A DNA stretch of 64,000 nucleotides from Oceanobacillus timonensis (GCF_900166635.1 NZ_LT800497.1:3830344-3894343), one strand, 5' to 3'. Shown: positions 28,233 through 37,110, numbered from the stretch's first letter. A program made the numbers and translations. The notes: generated by a model not told the origin, from the sequence alone.

Positions 28233-28787
28233 ATGACTCAAAAACTCGACCGCAGAAAACGTTATACAAGAATGGCCCTAAAAAATAGTCTGATGGAGTT
28301 GTTAAAAGAAAAACCAATTTCCTCTATTACCATAAAAGAAATATGTGAACAAGCGGACATTAACCGTTCTACCTTCTACAGCCACTACGCAGATCAATAT
28401 GATTTATTGACCAATGTGGAAGATGAGATTGTTGATGAAATGAACCAGGCATTAATGCAATACGACTATACAAAAGAAAAGGAAGCATTAGCGATGCTAA
28501 CATACCTGCTTGAGTATGTTTACAGCCGGCACGAACATTTCCGGATTCTTTTCAGCGAGCACGGCAATAAAAGATTCACATATAAAGTCATGTATGCTGC
28601 CCAGACGCATATTATGAATAATTTCAGTGAACCGGAATATAAAATTAGTAAAACAGCTGCCAAGTACCTTACGATTTATTCCATCAGCGGCAGTATTACC
28701 GTGATTGAATATTGGCTGGAAAGCGGCATGAAGGAGTCTGTCGATGAGATGGCTAAAATCATTGCGGAAATGAGTAAACCGTGTTGA
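28233..28787 (+). CDS. TetR/AcrR family regulator
   Basis: 184 residues. The N-terminal helix-turn-helix is RYTRMALKNSLMELLKEKPISSITIKEICEQADINRSTFYSHYADQ (listed by position: about 9-54). The C-terminal domain with AMLTYLLEYVYSRHEHFRILF and TKYLTIYSISGSITVIEYWLESG-like text (from about residue 135) matches the C-terminal domain common in Firmicute regulators placed beside MMPL exporters. Divergent from, and 170 bp away from, the exporter, it probably represses that operon. The start has AAAGGAGTTAATCA before the ATG. Confidence 0.88.
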   Translation: MTQKLDRRKRYTRMALKNSLMELLKEKPISSITIKEICEQADINRSTFYSHYADQYDLLTNVEDEIVDEMNQALMQYDYTKEKEALAMLTYLLEYVYSRHEHFRILFSEHGNKRFTYKVMYAAQTHIMNNFSEPEYKISKTAAKYLTIYSISGSITVIEYWLESGMKESVDEMAKIIAEMSKPC

Positions 28788-28894
28788 ACATGATGAAAAA
28801 GCTATCGGGATTTGCTCAAATTTTATCACGGTAAATTTTTTCTAAAATACATTAAAAATCTAATATACATCACATTAGATGGTTAAAAACGCAA

Positions 28895-28932
28895 AAAGAC
28901 GGAATCAAAATTACGTTTTTCATTCCGTCTTT
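28895..28932 (+). terminator. Terminator after the TetR gene
   Basis: An 11-bp stem, aaagacggaat (28895-28905) with attccgtcttt (28922-28932), and a 16-base loop. It lies about 110 bases past the stop codon. Confidence 0.6.
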
Positions 28933-29264
28933 CACAATAAAAATTCCATTTTAGCACTTTGCTTTCCCCCTATAAAACCAATAGGATGAAAACAAATTTA
29001 TTATTGCTGGGGGATGTGGTAAAATAATGCTAAACACAGTCAAAGAAAATACAAACCGTTATCACGCAAAGAATCCTGATTATGATGGACTCTGGAAAAA
29101 TTTAATTGAAGCATTGTTTCAAGAATTTATGGAATTTTTTGCACCGGATTTATCGCCGGAAATTGATTTTGAACGAGGAGTGCATTTCGAAAATCTGGAG
29201 CTTTTTCAATTTATAAGAAAATATATAATTTTTCCGAAATTAAATTTTTATCCAGGAATAGCCA

Positions 29265-29415
29265 TGTCCAGCTCCAAGCACCAAAAACTAGGAGATTTCA
29301 CGTCGTGCCCTACGATAAGTCATCATCGGTTCGTTACCTCACCGTGATTCCTTTATCTCAGTTACGCCGCTCCAATCTCTACGTTTTTAAACGGGTGCTT
29401 TGCGCTTTTCGTTCT
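29265..29415. repeat. Interspersed repeat element inside the Rpn gene
   Basis: About 150 bases, from GTCCAGCTCCAAGCACC to GGGTGCTTTGCGCTTTTC, with inverted ends: AGCACCAAAAAC on the left, and GTTTTT then GGGTGCT on the right. The 5' gtccagctcc and 3' tgcgcttttc edges resemble a family of short non-coding repeats I recall from Bacillaceae genomes. No coding capacity. It lies where the Rpn gene loses its frame. Exact borders are uncertain. Confidence 0.5.
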
Positions 29416-30089
29416 TTATAATGAAACACAAAAAAGGAACCAAGTATTCAGATAAAATCGTCAACGTTCAACTAAAGAACGGAGAGGAAAAATATATCTT
29501 TATTCATATTGAAGTGCAGGCGGCTGGCAAAGATGAATTTGCCGAGCGCATGTTTAAATATTTTTACCGGATTTACGACAAGACGAAACGCCCGATTTAC
29601 TCTATTGCTCTGTTGACCGACGTCAGCCAAGAGGAGCATAAAGAAGCGTTCCATTACGCTTTTTACGGCACGGAACTAACCTATGCCTATAATACCTATC
29701 TTTTTCATGAAAAAGATCCGGAAGAACTGAAAAAATCAGATAACCCATTTGCTTTAGCCGTGCTTGCCGGGATTTATGCCAGTCAGAACAAGAAGAAGAC
29801 AGACGAAGCCAACCAAAAAAGATACCAATTTAAACAGCAGCTGCTCAACCTGACATTTGAAAAATATTCACATCGCACAAACTATCTTGCAGCTTTATTG
29901 TATTTTATTGATTATATGATGCTGATTCCACCGGACTTGCAGGAACAATTGTATGAAACATTACCCATCGCACAAGACGAAAAGGAGGAGAAAAAAATCA
30001 TGGGTTTAGAAAAGTTGAGAGATACCCCCACGTTCGGAAGACTGTACAGAGAAATTGAAGAAAAAGCAACCAAAGAAGGGTTGGAGAAA

Positions 30090-30141
30090 GGTATAGAACA
30101 GGGAATAGAGCAAGGCATAGAACAAGGTATAGAACAGGGTA
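30090..30141 (+). repeat. 12-bp tandem repeats coding for GIEQ
   Basis: Four imperfect copies of ggtatagaacag and variants code for repeated GIEQ in the C-terminal tail of the Rpn gene. Such tails vary in copy number between family members through slippage. Confidence 0.8.
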
Positions 30142-30300
30142 AACTAGAAGAGAAGCAACATTTTGCTAAGCAGCTGTTAAAACGAAATTATTCAGACGAC
30201 GAAATATCTGAATTAACCAGGCTTCATCTTGAAGAAGTAAAAACGCTTCGGAAATCACTTAAAGATTAATGTGCAAGCAAAACGAGCAAGTTGCCCATTT

Positions 30301-30340
30301 TTTATGCAGGAAGAAAGTTTTGGTTTTCTTCCTGCATAAA
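30301..30340 (+). terminator. Hairpin downstream of the Rpn gene
   Basis: A 16-bp perfect stem, tttatgcaggaagaaa (30301-30316) with tttcttcctgcataaa (30325-30340). No long T-run follows on the plus strand; on the minus strand the left flank provides aaaaaatgggc. It may stop both the Rpn and the convergent SDR transcripts. Confidence 0.55.
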
Positions 30341-30395
30341 TGTGGATAAAGATATATTTAACGAATTGTTAGCAATCCTGTCTTCGATTCCGGCA

Positions 30396-31166
30396 TTACA
30401 TAAACTTGCTTAAATCCGGGTATCCAGTCACAGCCCATCCACCATCTACAATTAAGCTGGCTCCGTTAACATAGGATGCTTGATCACTAACAAGGAATAA
30501 CGCTGGGCCGGCTATTTCTTTTGGATCCCCGGCTCTATCCATAGGAATACGATCCAAATAAGCTTCATTAATGGCGTTAACATCTGTTAAATCAGAAGTC
30601 AGTGGTGTGGATACCAGTCCCGGCAGGATAGCATTGACACGAATGCCATGCTTGGCCATTTCGAGCGCCGCATTTTTTGTGAGCATCTCCACTCCGGCTT
30701 TTGCAGAAGAATAAGCTGCTCCGTAATGCATTGGAACATGTGCATTTAAAGAAGCAACATTGACAATTGCTCCGCCGCCATGTTCTTTCATGTATTTTGC
30801 TTCATGTTTTAACGATAAGAAGACCCCATTCAAACATAAATCAACCGTGAAATTCCAATCTTCTTCCGGCTGATCAATGATTGCTCCTGATTTAGATGCA
30901 CCAGCAACGTTAAAGGCCATATCAAGTCCGCCAAATGCTTCTGTCGTTTTGTGAACAAGATTTTTAATATCTTCTTCTTTCGTAACATTTGTTACAACAC
31001 CTAATACATTTCCTTTATGGTGTTGCTCCAGCTCTTTCAATTTTTCTTCATTTAAATCTGCTATCCCTACTTTCGCACCAGCTTCTACCAAGTTTTGCAC
31101 CATGGCATAACCGATTCCGGACGCTCCACCAGTTACGATCGCAACTTTCCCTTCTAGTGTAGTCAA
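30396..31166 (-). CDS. Short-chain dehydrogenase/reductase
   Basis: 256 residues, classical SDR. It has the cofactor loop TGGASGIG (about 12-19), acidic IADLN after beta-2 pointing to NAD, NVAG near 87, catalytic S and YxxxK in YGAAYSSAKAGVEML (about 147-161), and the C-terminal GASLIVDGGWAV. The start is TTG after GGGAGGAAATAAAA. The substrate is not evident; glucose-1-dehydrogenase-like or 2,5-dichloro-cyclohexadiene-diol-type SDRs look similar. It is divergent from the acetoin reductase gene across a 390-bp region. Confidence 0.87.
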   Translation of the reverse strand: MTTLEGKVAIVTGGASGIGYAMVQNLVEAGAKVGIADLNEEKLKELEQHHKGNVLGVVTNVTKEEDIKNLVHKTTEAFGGLDMAFNVAGASKSGAIIDQPEEDWNFTVDLCLNGVFLSLKHEAKYMKEHGGGAIVNVASLNAHVPMHYGAAYSSAKAGVEMLTKNAALEMAKHGIRVNAILPGLVSTPLTSDLTDVNAINEAYLDRIPMDRAGDPKEIAGPALFLVSDQASYVNGASLIVDGGWAVTGYPDLSKFM

Positions 31167-31554
31167 TTTTATTTCCTCCCTTTATTTTACTACCTAAAGC
31201 ATACGCTTTCATTTTTAGAGTTGTCAAAAAAGACCCTCTCCATGCTGAGAATATAGTGGAAAATATTTTTTATCACTATGGAATTCATCTCCCTGACAAA
31301 AAGTTACATGTGCACATATGCATACATAAAATAATCTGTACTGTACAAACTCACCTTATAAACAATTTTAATGAATCCCTTCCTCGATATACAGAAGACT
31401 ATCTAACACGGCTGTCAACCTTTTCTCCCAGTGTAAATAGGAGAAAATAATGTATTAGCACTGCCTTATTTTGTTTCAATCATATCAAAAAGGGAATCAT
31501 AATAGAGATATCAGTCATACATTCCATTTAAAATGAACTTGGAGGAATTTTATT
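31167..31554. other. Divergent promoter region between two SDR genes
   Basis: About 390 bases without a supported gene. A 64-codon plus-strand frame at 31256-31450 has no ribosome binding site or recognisable sequence. The region should hold both SDR promoters. Confidence 0.6.
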
Positions 31555-32328
31555 ATGTCAAAAGTAGCAATTGTAACTGGTTCTGCAGGAGGACTAGGAA
31601 AAGGAATAGCAAAACGGCTTAGTGAAGACGGCTTCAAAATTGTTCTGCATGATATTAATAAAGAAATGCTGGATAGTACGTTAAACGAATTTAAAGATGC
31701 CGGCGCTGATGCTGTTGCCATTTCCGGTGATGTGTCTAAACGCGATGACCAATTTAATCTGGTTAAAGAAGCAGTAGAAGCGTTTGGACAGCTGGATGTG
31801 TTTGTAAATAATGCAGGGATTGACGTTGTTTCCCCGTTCCTTGAAATTGATGAGAATGAACTGAATAAAACTTTTTCAGTAAACGTGAACGGAACTGTAT
31901 TTGGCACACAAGCTGCAGCAAAACAATTTATTAAACAAGGAACAAAAGGAAAAGTAATTAATGCATGTAGTATTGCCGGGCATGAATCGTATGAAATGCT
32001 GGGTACTTATTCTGCTACCAAGCATGCGGTCCGTTCTTTCACGCATACGGCTTCCAAAGAGCTGGCAGCAGATAATATCCGCGTCAATGCATATTGCCCA
32101 GGTGTAGCAGGTACATCCATGTGGGATCGTATTGATGAAGAAATGGTAAAATACTATGACAATATGGAACGCGGAGATGCTTATAAGCAGTTTGTTGACG
32201 GCATCTCACTGGGACGTTCTCAAGAACCTGAGGATGTTGCAAACCTTGTTTCCTTCTTAGCTTCTGATGATTCCGATTATATTACAGGACAGGCTATTAT
32301 CACAGACGGCGGAATTGTGTATAGATAA
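31555..32328 (+). CDS. butA: Acetoin/diacetyl reductase ((S)-acetoin forming)
   Basis: 257 residues very close in pattern to ButA-type SDRs. Cofactor loop [12 protein letters not shown] (about 8-19), LHDINKE after beta-2, NNAGID near 86, catalytic S in [21 protein letters not shown], then [19 protein letters not shown] (about 181-199), which is diagnostic of meso-2,3-butanediol dehydrogenase/acetoin reductase. It reduces diacetyl to acetoin and acetoin to butanediol, using NADH. The start has TTGGAGGAATTTTATT before the ATG. Monocistronic, with a strong terminator. No acetoin synthesis genes lie nearby. Confidence 0.88.
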   Translation: MSKVAIVTGSAGGLGKGIAKRLSEDGFKIVLHDINKEMLDSTLNEFKDAGADAVAISGDVSKRDDQFNLVKEAVEAFGQLDVFVNNAGIDVVSPFLEIDENELNKTFSVNVNGTVFGTQAAAKQFIKQGTKGKVINACSIAGHESYEMLGTYSATKHAVRSFTHTASKELAADNIRVNAYCPGVAGTSMWDRIDEEMVKYYDNMERGDAYKQFVDGISLGRSQEPEDVANLVSFLASDDSDYITGQAIITDGGIVYR

Positions 32329-32396
32329 TAACCGAGGAAACCGTTGAAATTTTTATTCCGCAAAAAAGAAACATCTTAAATTGCTTTTTATGCACT

Positions 32397-32432
32397 AAAA
32401 GCAGCCGTTATCATTGAGATACGGCTGCTTTT
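32397..32432. terminator. Bidirectional terminator after butA
   Basis: A 12-bp stem, aaaagcagccgt (32397-32408) with acggctgctttt (32421-32432); inner bases can extend it. It serves butA on the plus strand and the 32435 gene on the minus strand. Confidence 0.8.
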
Positions 32433-32434
32433 CA

Positions 32435-32758
32435 CTAATCAAGTATGGGAATAAAATACATAACCGGGCACTCACTCGGATGGAGATCATGGATGATTTT
32501 CTTTACCTTCTCAACCTGGTGAATCATGCAGCGGAATTCTGCCTTACAAACGGTTTGTAAGCATTCGCTTTCGATAGGTACAGACATTTCCAATGATGCA
32601 AATTCCAAGGGTCGGGAATAATGTTTATATTTTGTATAAGAAAGAACGTTGTCCTGATTGCCATAGTGTAAAAATCCATGTTCATGAAGCTGCTCCCGTA
32701 AAACACTGATATACTCCTCTGCCATCAGCACTTCTACCTTTACAAAATCAATATTCAT
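32435..32758 (-). CDS. Stand-alone YqfO/Nif3-associated PII-like domain protein
   Basis: 107 residues. The order VKVEVLMAEEYISVLREQLH, a GNQDN position, RPLE, then a terminal SECPVMYFIPILD matches by eye the small ferredoxin-like domain inserted in Nif3/YqfO proteins (pattern: EEY, LRE-L-E-G, GNYD, RP, HPYEEP-YD-PL). Stand-alone copies exist in some bacteria; their role is unknown. Typical HPYEEP is here HPSECP. The start follows GGGGGATATGG. It shares a terminator with butA. I infer the family by pattern only. Confidence 0.55.
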   Translation of the reverse strand: MNIDFVKVEVLMAEEYISVLREQLHEHGFLHYGNQDNVLSYTKYKHYSRPLEFASLEMSVPIESECLQTVCKAEFRCMIHQVEKVKKIIHDLHPSECPVMYFIPILD

Positions 32759-32819
32759 CCATATCCCCCCTTTTTAGAACTGTTTTTCTCTAATAAATGA
32801 ATGCGATTTTACACAGCAA

Positions 32820-33410
32820 CTACTCATTCACAGCTGCAAGATGATTTGTATTATTATAATCCACGACACGCCATTCCCCATGTTCACAAGCAAATGTTGT
32901 CATGGATGTATTTTGAAGAAATGTAATCCCTGTTCCTAACTTCTCTTTTGAAATAATAGACAAAAGGGCATTAATTAATGCACCATGGGAAACAATCAGA
33001 ACACGCTCCCCAGGGTACTTTTCACAAACTTCTTCTAGCCCCTTCATCGCTCTTTCCTTTAACGCTTCAAATGTTTCTACATTCGGAATCATTTCCCGAT
33101 CAGGAAAATAGCGGTTTCTATCCGCTATGTCCATTCCTTCCGCATCACCATAAGAACGTTCTACAAAATCAGGCATTTCATGCAAAGGCAATCCTAAGTC
33201 CTTGTTAATAATTTCTGCTGTTACCTTAGCACGCGCTAATGGACTGGTAATGAGTACGGTCGGTTCAAATTTTTCCGCAGCCGCGCAGCAAACTTTCGCT
33301 TGTGATTCTCCTGTTTTATTTAAAGGAATATCTGTCTTTCCCTGAATTCTTTTTTCTTTATTCCAATCGGTCTCCCCATGCCGTATCATACAAATCTCTG
33401 TCAAAGCCAT
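32820..33410 (-). CDS. Histidine phosphatase family protein (phosphoglycerate mutase-like)
   Basis: 196 residues with the catalytic RHG motif MIRHGETDWNKEKRIQGKTD (about 8-27), the second arginine in SPLARAKVTAEII, the acidic residue in ERSYGDAEG and the second histidine in VLIVSHGALINALL (about 147-160). Broad-specificity phosphatases such as PhoE/YhfR have this length. It could dephosphorylate sugar phosphates or cobalamin/nucleotide intermediates. The start follows AGTGGGGAA. It is a separate unit from the methionine operon, from which a terminator hairpin separates it. Confidence 0.85.
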   Translation of the reverse strand: MALTEICMIRHGETDWNKEKRIQGKTDIPLNKTGESQAKVCCAAAEKFEPTVLITSPLARAKVTAEIINKDLGLPLHEMPDFVERSYGDAEGMDIADRNRYFPDREMIPNVETFEALKERAMKGLEEVCEKYPGERVLIVSHGALINALLSIISKEKLGTGITFLQNTSMTTFACEHGEWRVVDYNNTNHLAAVNE

Positions 33411-33498
33411 TTCCCCACTTTCGAACTATTTTTCTCATTAATCCTATTCTAGCACTATTTCTGCCTGTTTATCTATTAACTTGTGTTTTTTCGCAATA

Positions 33499-33537
33499 AA
33501 AACAGGCTGAGGGTTCCAATCTCCCTTAGCCTGTTTT
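33499..33537 (-). terminator. Terminator of the SAM-controlled operon
   Basis: A 15-bp stem, aaaacaggctgaggg (33499-33513) with cccttagcctgtttt (33523-33537) containing one G-U pair. On the minus strand TTTTATT follows. It ends the 33585-36556 operon. Confidence 0.8.
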
Positions 33538-33584
33538 AACTGTTTCTTTTGTTTCCATACAATGTGATTACGCGTTGTTTCTTT

Positions 33585-34691
33585 TTACTCTCCCCAGACT
33601 TCTCTGGCTGTATCTACAATATATTTTAACTTGTTCCATTGATCTTCCTCCGTCAACAAATTGCCATGATGCGTGGATGCAAAGCCGCATTGCGGACTGA
33701 TACATAATTGATTTTTCGGAACATACTGCGATGCCTCTTTTATCCTTGCTTTAATATTTTCTTTATCTTCTAATTCACCATATTTCGAAGTAAAGACACC
33801 CAACACGACGCGTGGTCCGCCGTCCGGAATGTATTGAAGCGGCTCAAACCCGCCGGAACGATCATCATCATATTCCAGGAAGAACCCGTCTACTTTTTCT
33901 TTTGCAAATAAAGTTGGAGCTATTTTTGCATAACTGCCTTCAAAAGCCCATTTCGAACGATAATTTCCACGGCAAAGATGGGTAGTAATGGTTAAATCTT
34001 CCGGTTTGTCTTCTAATACGCTGTTTAATACATGCAGTGCTAAATCAATAAAATACTGACGGTCTTTTCCATCTTCGGTTGTCGGGAAATTCTCTACATT
34101 CAATCCTGCAATGTATACATCATCCAGCTGCAAGTAACGGCACCCTGCATCATAAAAAGCTTTAATCGCGTCTCGATATGTTTGGATGACATCTTCTGCA
34201 AATTCTTCCAGATTTGGATAAACTTCCGAATTAACAATTCCTTTCGCAAATAATTGATTCGGACTTGGAATCGTTTGTTTCGCAATCGCACGATCACCAA
34301 CAATCTCTTTAAATTCCACAAACTCTTTTACATGCGGATGATCCGGATTAAAAGAAACCTTTCCTGTTACACGTACGTTATAGCGTTCTGTTTCTTCTCC
34401 AACAAAGACAAAACCTTGGTCCGGCACATACCCTTCCACACCATTTAAATGCTCCTGAAAATCGGTATGCCAGAAACGGCGTCTGAATTCTCCATCTGTC
34501 ACCGCACTTAAACCAACTTCGATTTGCTTATCTACAGCACGCTTAATTTCTTCCGTTTCAATTTGATGAAGTTCTTCTTTAGAAATAGCCTCTTCTTGAA
34601 AATTCTTTCGAGCCTGGTGAATACGTTCCGGTCGTAATAAACTCCCAACATGATCGGCACGAAATGGTGCTTTTACTGCTGTTTTTGTCAT
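33585..34691 (-). CDS. MetE C-terminal-like methyltransferase (YxjG/YxjH type)
   Basis: 368 residues resembling the catalytic half of cobalamin-independent methionine synthase. It starts RADHVGSLLRPERIHQARK. Zinc ligands are visible in TITTHLCRGN (H and C, about 237-246), FFLEYDDDRSGGFEPL (E) and ISPQCGFAS (C). Bacillus YxjG/YxjH, also S-box controlled, are of this kind and make methionine from homocysteine, probably with a methyl donor other than full-length MetE uses. It is third in a SAM-riboswitch operon with a cyclase and a homocysteine methyltransferase. No N-terminal folate domain. Confidence 0.85.
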   Translation of the reverse strand: MTKTAVKAPFRADHVGSLLRPERIHQARKNFQEEAISKEELHQIETEEIKRAVDKQIEVGLSAVTDGEFRRRFWHTDFQEHLNGVEGYVPDQGFVFVGEETERYNVRVTGKVSFNPDHPHVKEFVEFKEIVGDRAIAKQTIPSPNQLFAKGIVNSEVYPNLEEFAEDVIQTYRDAIKAFYDAGCRYLQLDDVYIAGLNVENFPTTEDGKDRQYFIDLALHVLNSVLEDKPEDLTITTHLCRGNYRSKWAFEGSYAKIAPTLFAKEKVDGFFLEYDDDRSGGFEPLQYIPDGGPRVVLGVFTSKYGELEDKENIKARIKEASQYVPKNQLCISPQCGFASTHHGNLLTEEDQWNKLKYIVDTAREVWGE

Positions 34692-34727
34692 TTTATTCCT
34701 TCTCCTCTTTTTAGTAATTATGAATAC

Positions 34728-35477
34728 TTATGGCAAAATGGCAAATGAACGAACTGGAAAACCACTTGCTTTTTCAGGTTTCGGACTAATGTTAAAGATG
34801 ACCGCACCCTTCGCTGGTAATTGATCCAAATTTGTTAAAAGTTCCACTTGAAATGTATCTTGTTCCAGCACATAATACTCGCCGATTAAAGACCCATTTT
34901 TTCTGGCATCGACAGCTGCATCGGTATCAAACGTTTCATGTCCTACTGCTTTAATCTGTCTTTCTTCAAACAAGAATTGCAGCGCATCCAATCCCCATCC
35001 GGGTAAATGACTGTCTCCATTTGCATCCTTATTCTCAAATGTTTCTCTATCCGGCCAGCGTTTGCTCCAATCCGTCCGCAATGCTACAAATGTGCCCGCT
35101 TCAATTTTTCCATGTATTTCTTCAAAAGCTAAAATATCTTCCACCGTTAAAATATAATCATGATTCTCCCCGACAGCTTCCGATTTATCAATCACAACAA
35201 GCGGGAGGACAACTTCTTTTAAGTCTAATTCTTCTAAATAGCGCTGATCACGAACGAAATGGATGGGCGCATCAATATGCGTGCCATATTGTCCGGAAAC
35301 GCTGAATTGCTGTGCAAAAAAACCGTCATCATGCGTGTATAATGTTTCAAACTCGGCATCCTTAAATGCTGCAAAATGCGGAGAGCTCGGCCCAAATGTA
35401 TGCGTTAAGTCTACCCACGTTTTTGTTTTCAATATATCAAGCGCTTGTAAGACCTCATTTTCTTTTGTAACTGTCAT
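34728..35477 (-). CDS. Cyclase-family metal-dependent hydrolase in a methionine operon
   Basis: 249 residues of the cyclase/kynurenine-formamidase superfamily. VSGQYGTHIDAPIHFVRD (about 59-76) holds the metal-binding HxD and H residues; the usual first H of HxGTHxD is Q here. KAVGHETFDTDAAVDARK follows near 166. Family members hydrolyse amides or lactones (for example N-formylkynurenine). It sits between two methyltransferase genes, with 36- and 26-bp gaps, under an S-box riboswitch, so its substrate should belong to sulphur or one-carbon metabolism. That link is inference. Confidence 0.8.
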   Translation of the reverse strand: MTVTKENEVLQALDILKTKTWVDLTHTFGPSSPHFAAFKDAEFETLYTHDDGFFAQQFSVSGQYGTHIDAPIHFVRDQRYLEELDLKEVVLPLVVIDKSEAVGENHDYILTVEDILAFEEIHGKIEAGTFVALRTDWSKRWPDRETFENKDANGDSHLPGWGLDALQFLFEERQIKAVGHETFDTDAAVDARKNGSLIGEYYVLEQDTFQVELLTNLDQLPAKGAVIFNISPKPEKASGFPVRSFAILP

Positions 35478-35503
35478 GATAAATTGCCCCCTCCTCTATT
35501 ACC

Positions 35504-36556
35504 TTAAGCTTTTGTCTTATAATCTGTAATATGATCCTGCAATGTATCGTCTTCACCAAATAAGAAATGTTTATGCATATCCGGAGAATAAATGGAATTA
35601 ATTGTCTCCATTCCAACAGCCTCTGCTACCGCACGAAGCATTGCCGGTGAAGCTCCACAGCACAATCCAATGTAATTGATACCGATGCTATGTGCTTTTT
35701 TCGCCCATTCCGCCAGTTCATAACGGTTATGATAAAGCGGATCCAGCGAAGTCGGGAAAGTGGTTTCTGTCGGCAAATGACAGCTGCACCCTCCATCTGG
35801 CAAGTTAAAGAATGTCGGATTCTCTTCCGTTGTCCGGTACGGAATCGGCAATGCTCCTACATATCCATTTACATTGTCACGAATCTTCTCTAAATACGGC
35901 TGCATCGTATCCGGCCCGCGGAAACAGTTCATCCCGACAACTAAAGCGCCGTTATCTTCTAAAATCTTACATGACTCTTCCACTGTGTAACCATCACGCA
36001 AGATATTTTCACCCATTAATCCCAAGGTAATTACTGCCGGCAGATCATATTTTTTAATTTCTTCTAACGCAATGAATGCTTCTTCATGATAGTAGAACGT
36101 TTCCCCGTTAATATAGTCAACATCCTCATCTTTACACCATGAAGCCATCTCGTTAAACATGGCTCTAACTTTATTCTTGGACTCCTGATCTTCCGGATTG
36201 AAAATATTGGTATTCGAAATGTTTCCGGCAACCAAAGCTTCTTCCGTCGGATGTTCTTGCGCTACTTCCTTTGCTAATTTAATAGCATTTCGATTTAAAG
36301 GCTCTAATAAATCTTCTTTGCCGATGATGCGCATTTTTTCACGATGTGCGTTGTATGTAAAAGCAAGCACCACATCCGATCCTGCTTTCATATAATCACG
36401 GTACACTGCTTTCAATGTTTCCGGATTATCCAATGCTACTTCCGGTACAAAAGATCCTGCCTGTAAGTATCCTCTGCGCTCTAGTTCAAATAAATATCCT
36501 TCCCCTGCAATAACTGTTCCCTGTTTTAAACGTTCTTCCAAACTTCTTTTCGCCAT
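35504..36556 (-). CDS. Homocysteine S-methyltransferase family protein
   Basis: 350 residues from the ATG giving MAKRSLEERLKQGTVIAG, preceded by GAGGAATGGAGAA; an in-frame upstream extension overlaps the riboswitch end. The zinc site is formed by VVGMNCFRGP (about residue 210) and the CC pair in IGLCCGASPAMLRAVAEA near 300, as in MmuM and betaine-homocysteine methyltransferase. YMKAGSDVVLAFTYNAHREK is the typical N-terminal barrel region. It makes methionine from homocysteine with an unknown methyl donor such as S-methylmethionine or betaine. First gene of a SAM-responsive operon. Confidence 0.85.
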   Translation of the reverse strand: MAKRSLEERLKQGTVIAGEGYLFELERRGYLQAGSFVPEVALDNPETLKAVYRDYMKAGSDVVLAFTYNAHREKMRIIGKEDLLEPLNRNAIKLAKEVAQEHPTEEALVAGNISNTNIFNPEDQESKNKVRAMFNEMASWCKDEDVDYINGETFYYHEEAFIALEEIKKYDLPAVITLGLMGENILRDGYTVEESCKILEDNGALVVGMNCFRGPDTMQPYLEKIRDNVNGYVGALPIPYRTTEENPTFFNLPDGGCSCHLPTETTFPTSLDPLYHNRYELAEWAKKAHSIGINYIGLCCGASPAMLRAVAEAVGMETINSIYSPDMHKHFLFGEDDTLQDHITDYKTKA

Positions 36557-36616
36557 TTCTCCATTCCTCCCATAAACTTTTACTTGTGATGTGCTGCCGA
36601 TAAGATGATACAAACA

Positions 36617-36770
36617 CGAAAAAACCTCTTCTTTTCAGAAAGAAGAGGTTTGAGTACGATATCAATGTCTCTCCTTATCTGCTAGCTTCTGCTACTGGAA
36701 TTGGCACAGTTCTTTTCTAAGTCTGTTGCCGAGGCTTCCAAGGGCCAGTCCCTCCACCTCTCTGGATAAG
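36617..36770 (-). promoter_or_regulatory. SAM-I (S-box) riboswitch with terminator
   Basis: On the minus strand, CTTATCCAGAGAGG at the 5' end (complement around 36757-36770) is followed by GGAGGGACTGGCCC, GGAAGCCTCGGCAAC and a closing GCAGATAAG (complement around 36673-36681). These are the conserved S-box aptamer elements. Downstream, AACCTCTTCTTTCTGAAAAG... folds a 10-bp terminator stem (complement of about 36623-36650) followed by six T. SAM binding favours the terminator, so the three-gene operon is on when SAM is low. Confidence 0.95.
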
Positions 36771-37110
36771 AAAATGTATTGCTATTTATTTGTTGTAGAT
36801 AACTATATATGTATTTGAATTCTTTGTCAATATGAATTTTTAAAAAATATTTCAAGCATACAACGTTTATAACAGCCAGCCATATGTTTAACGAACCCCT
36901 ATAATGGGGTACATTGATATTGTAGCTAAAAAGTCATAAAATGTTCAAAAAGTATAGACAGCATTGAAAAATAAGCATATAATACACTTTAAGCTCTTAT
37001 CAATAAACGTTAATATATTGAAATCGTTCTTCAATATTGGTATAATTAAATTTTTCTCTAACATAAAGATAGCTATCCTATATGAAAGCGAAAATGGAAG
37101 GAGGGCGTAG
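36771..37110. other. Intergenic region between the S-box and small-protein genes
   Basis: 340 very AT-rich bases. It should hold the promoter of the S-box operon (minus) and of the 37111 gene (plus). No gene, repeat or other RNA was recognised. Confidence 0.55.

Larger units (their letters stand above)
29027..30269 (+). pseudogene. Rpn-family nuclease/transposase gene, interrupted
   Basis: The two ends of one PD-(D/E)XK Rpn-type gene are in different frames. The 5' part (29027 to about 29220) reads MLNTVKENTNRYHAKNPDYD, then LIEALFQEFMEFFAPDLSPEIDF, the usual N-terminus. The 3' part (from about 29421) resumes with KGTKYSDKIVNVQLKNGEE and IFIHIEVQAAGKDEFAERMF, the nuclease core (D and ExQ residues). 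It ends with the typical GIEQGIEQG tail. Between them lie about 200 bases that do not code for the family and that resemble an interspersed repeat. The right part has an open frame of about 289 codons from a TTG without a good site. These proteins promote recombination or transposition. A programmed event seems unlikely. Confidence 0.75.

Noticed and set aside
30090..30141. Tandem 12-bp repeats as a regulatory or mobile element
   Set aside because: They are in frame and code for the GIEQ tail typical of Rpn-family proteins.
31256..31450. 64-codon plus-strand frame between the SDR genes
   Set aside because: No Shine-Dalgarno site, unusual composition and no family pattern; it lies in a divergent promoter region.
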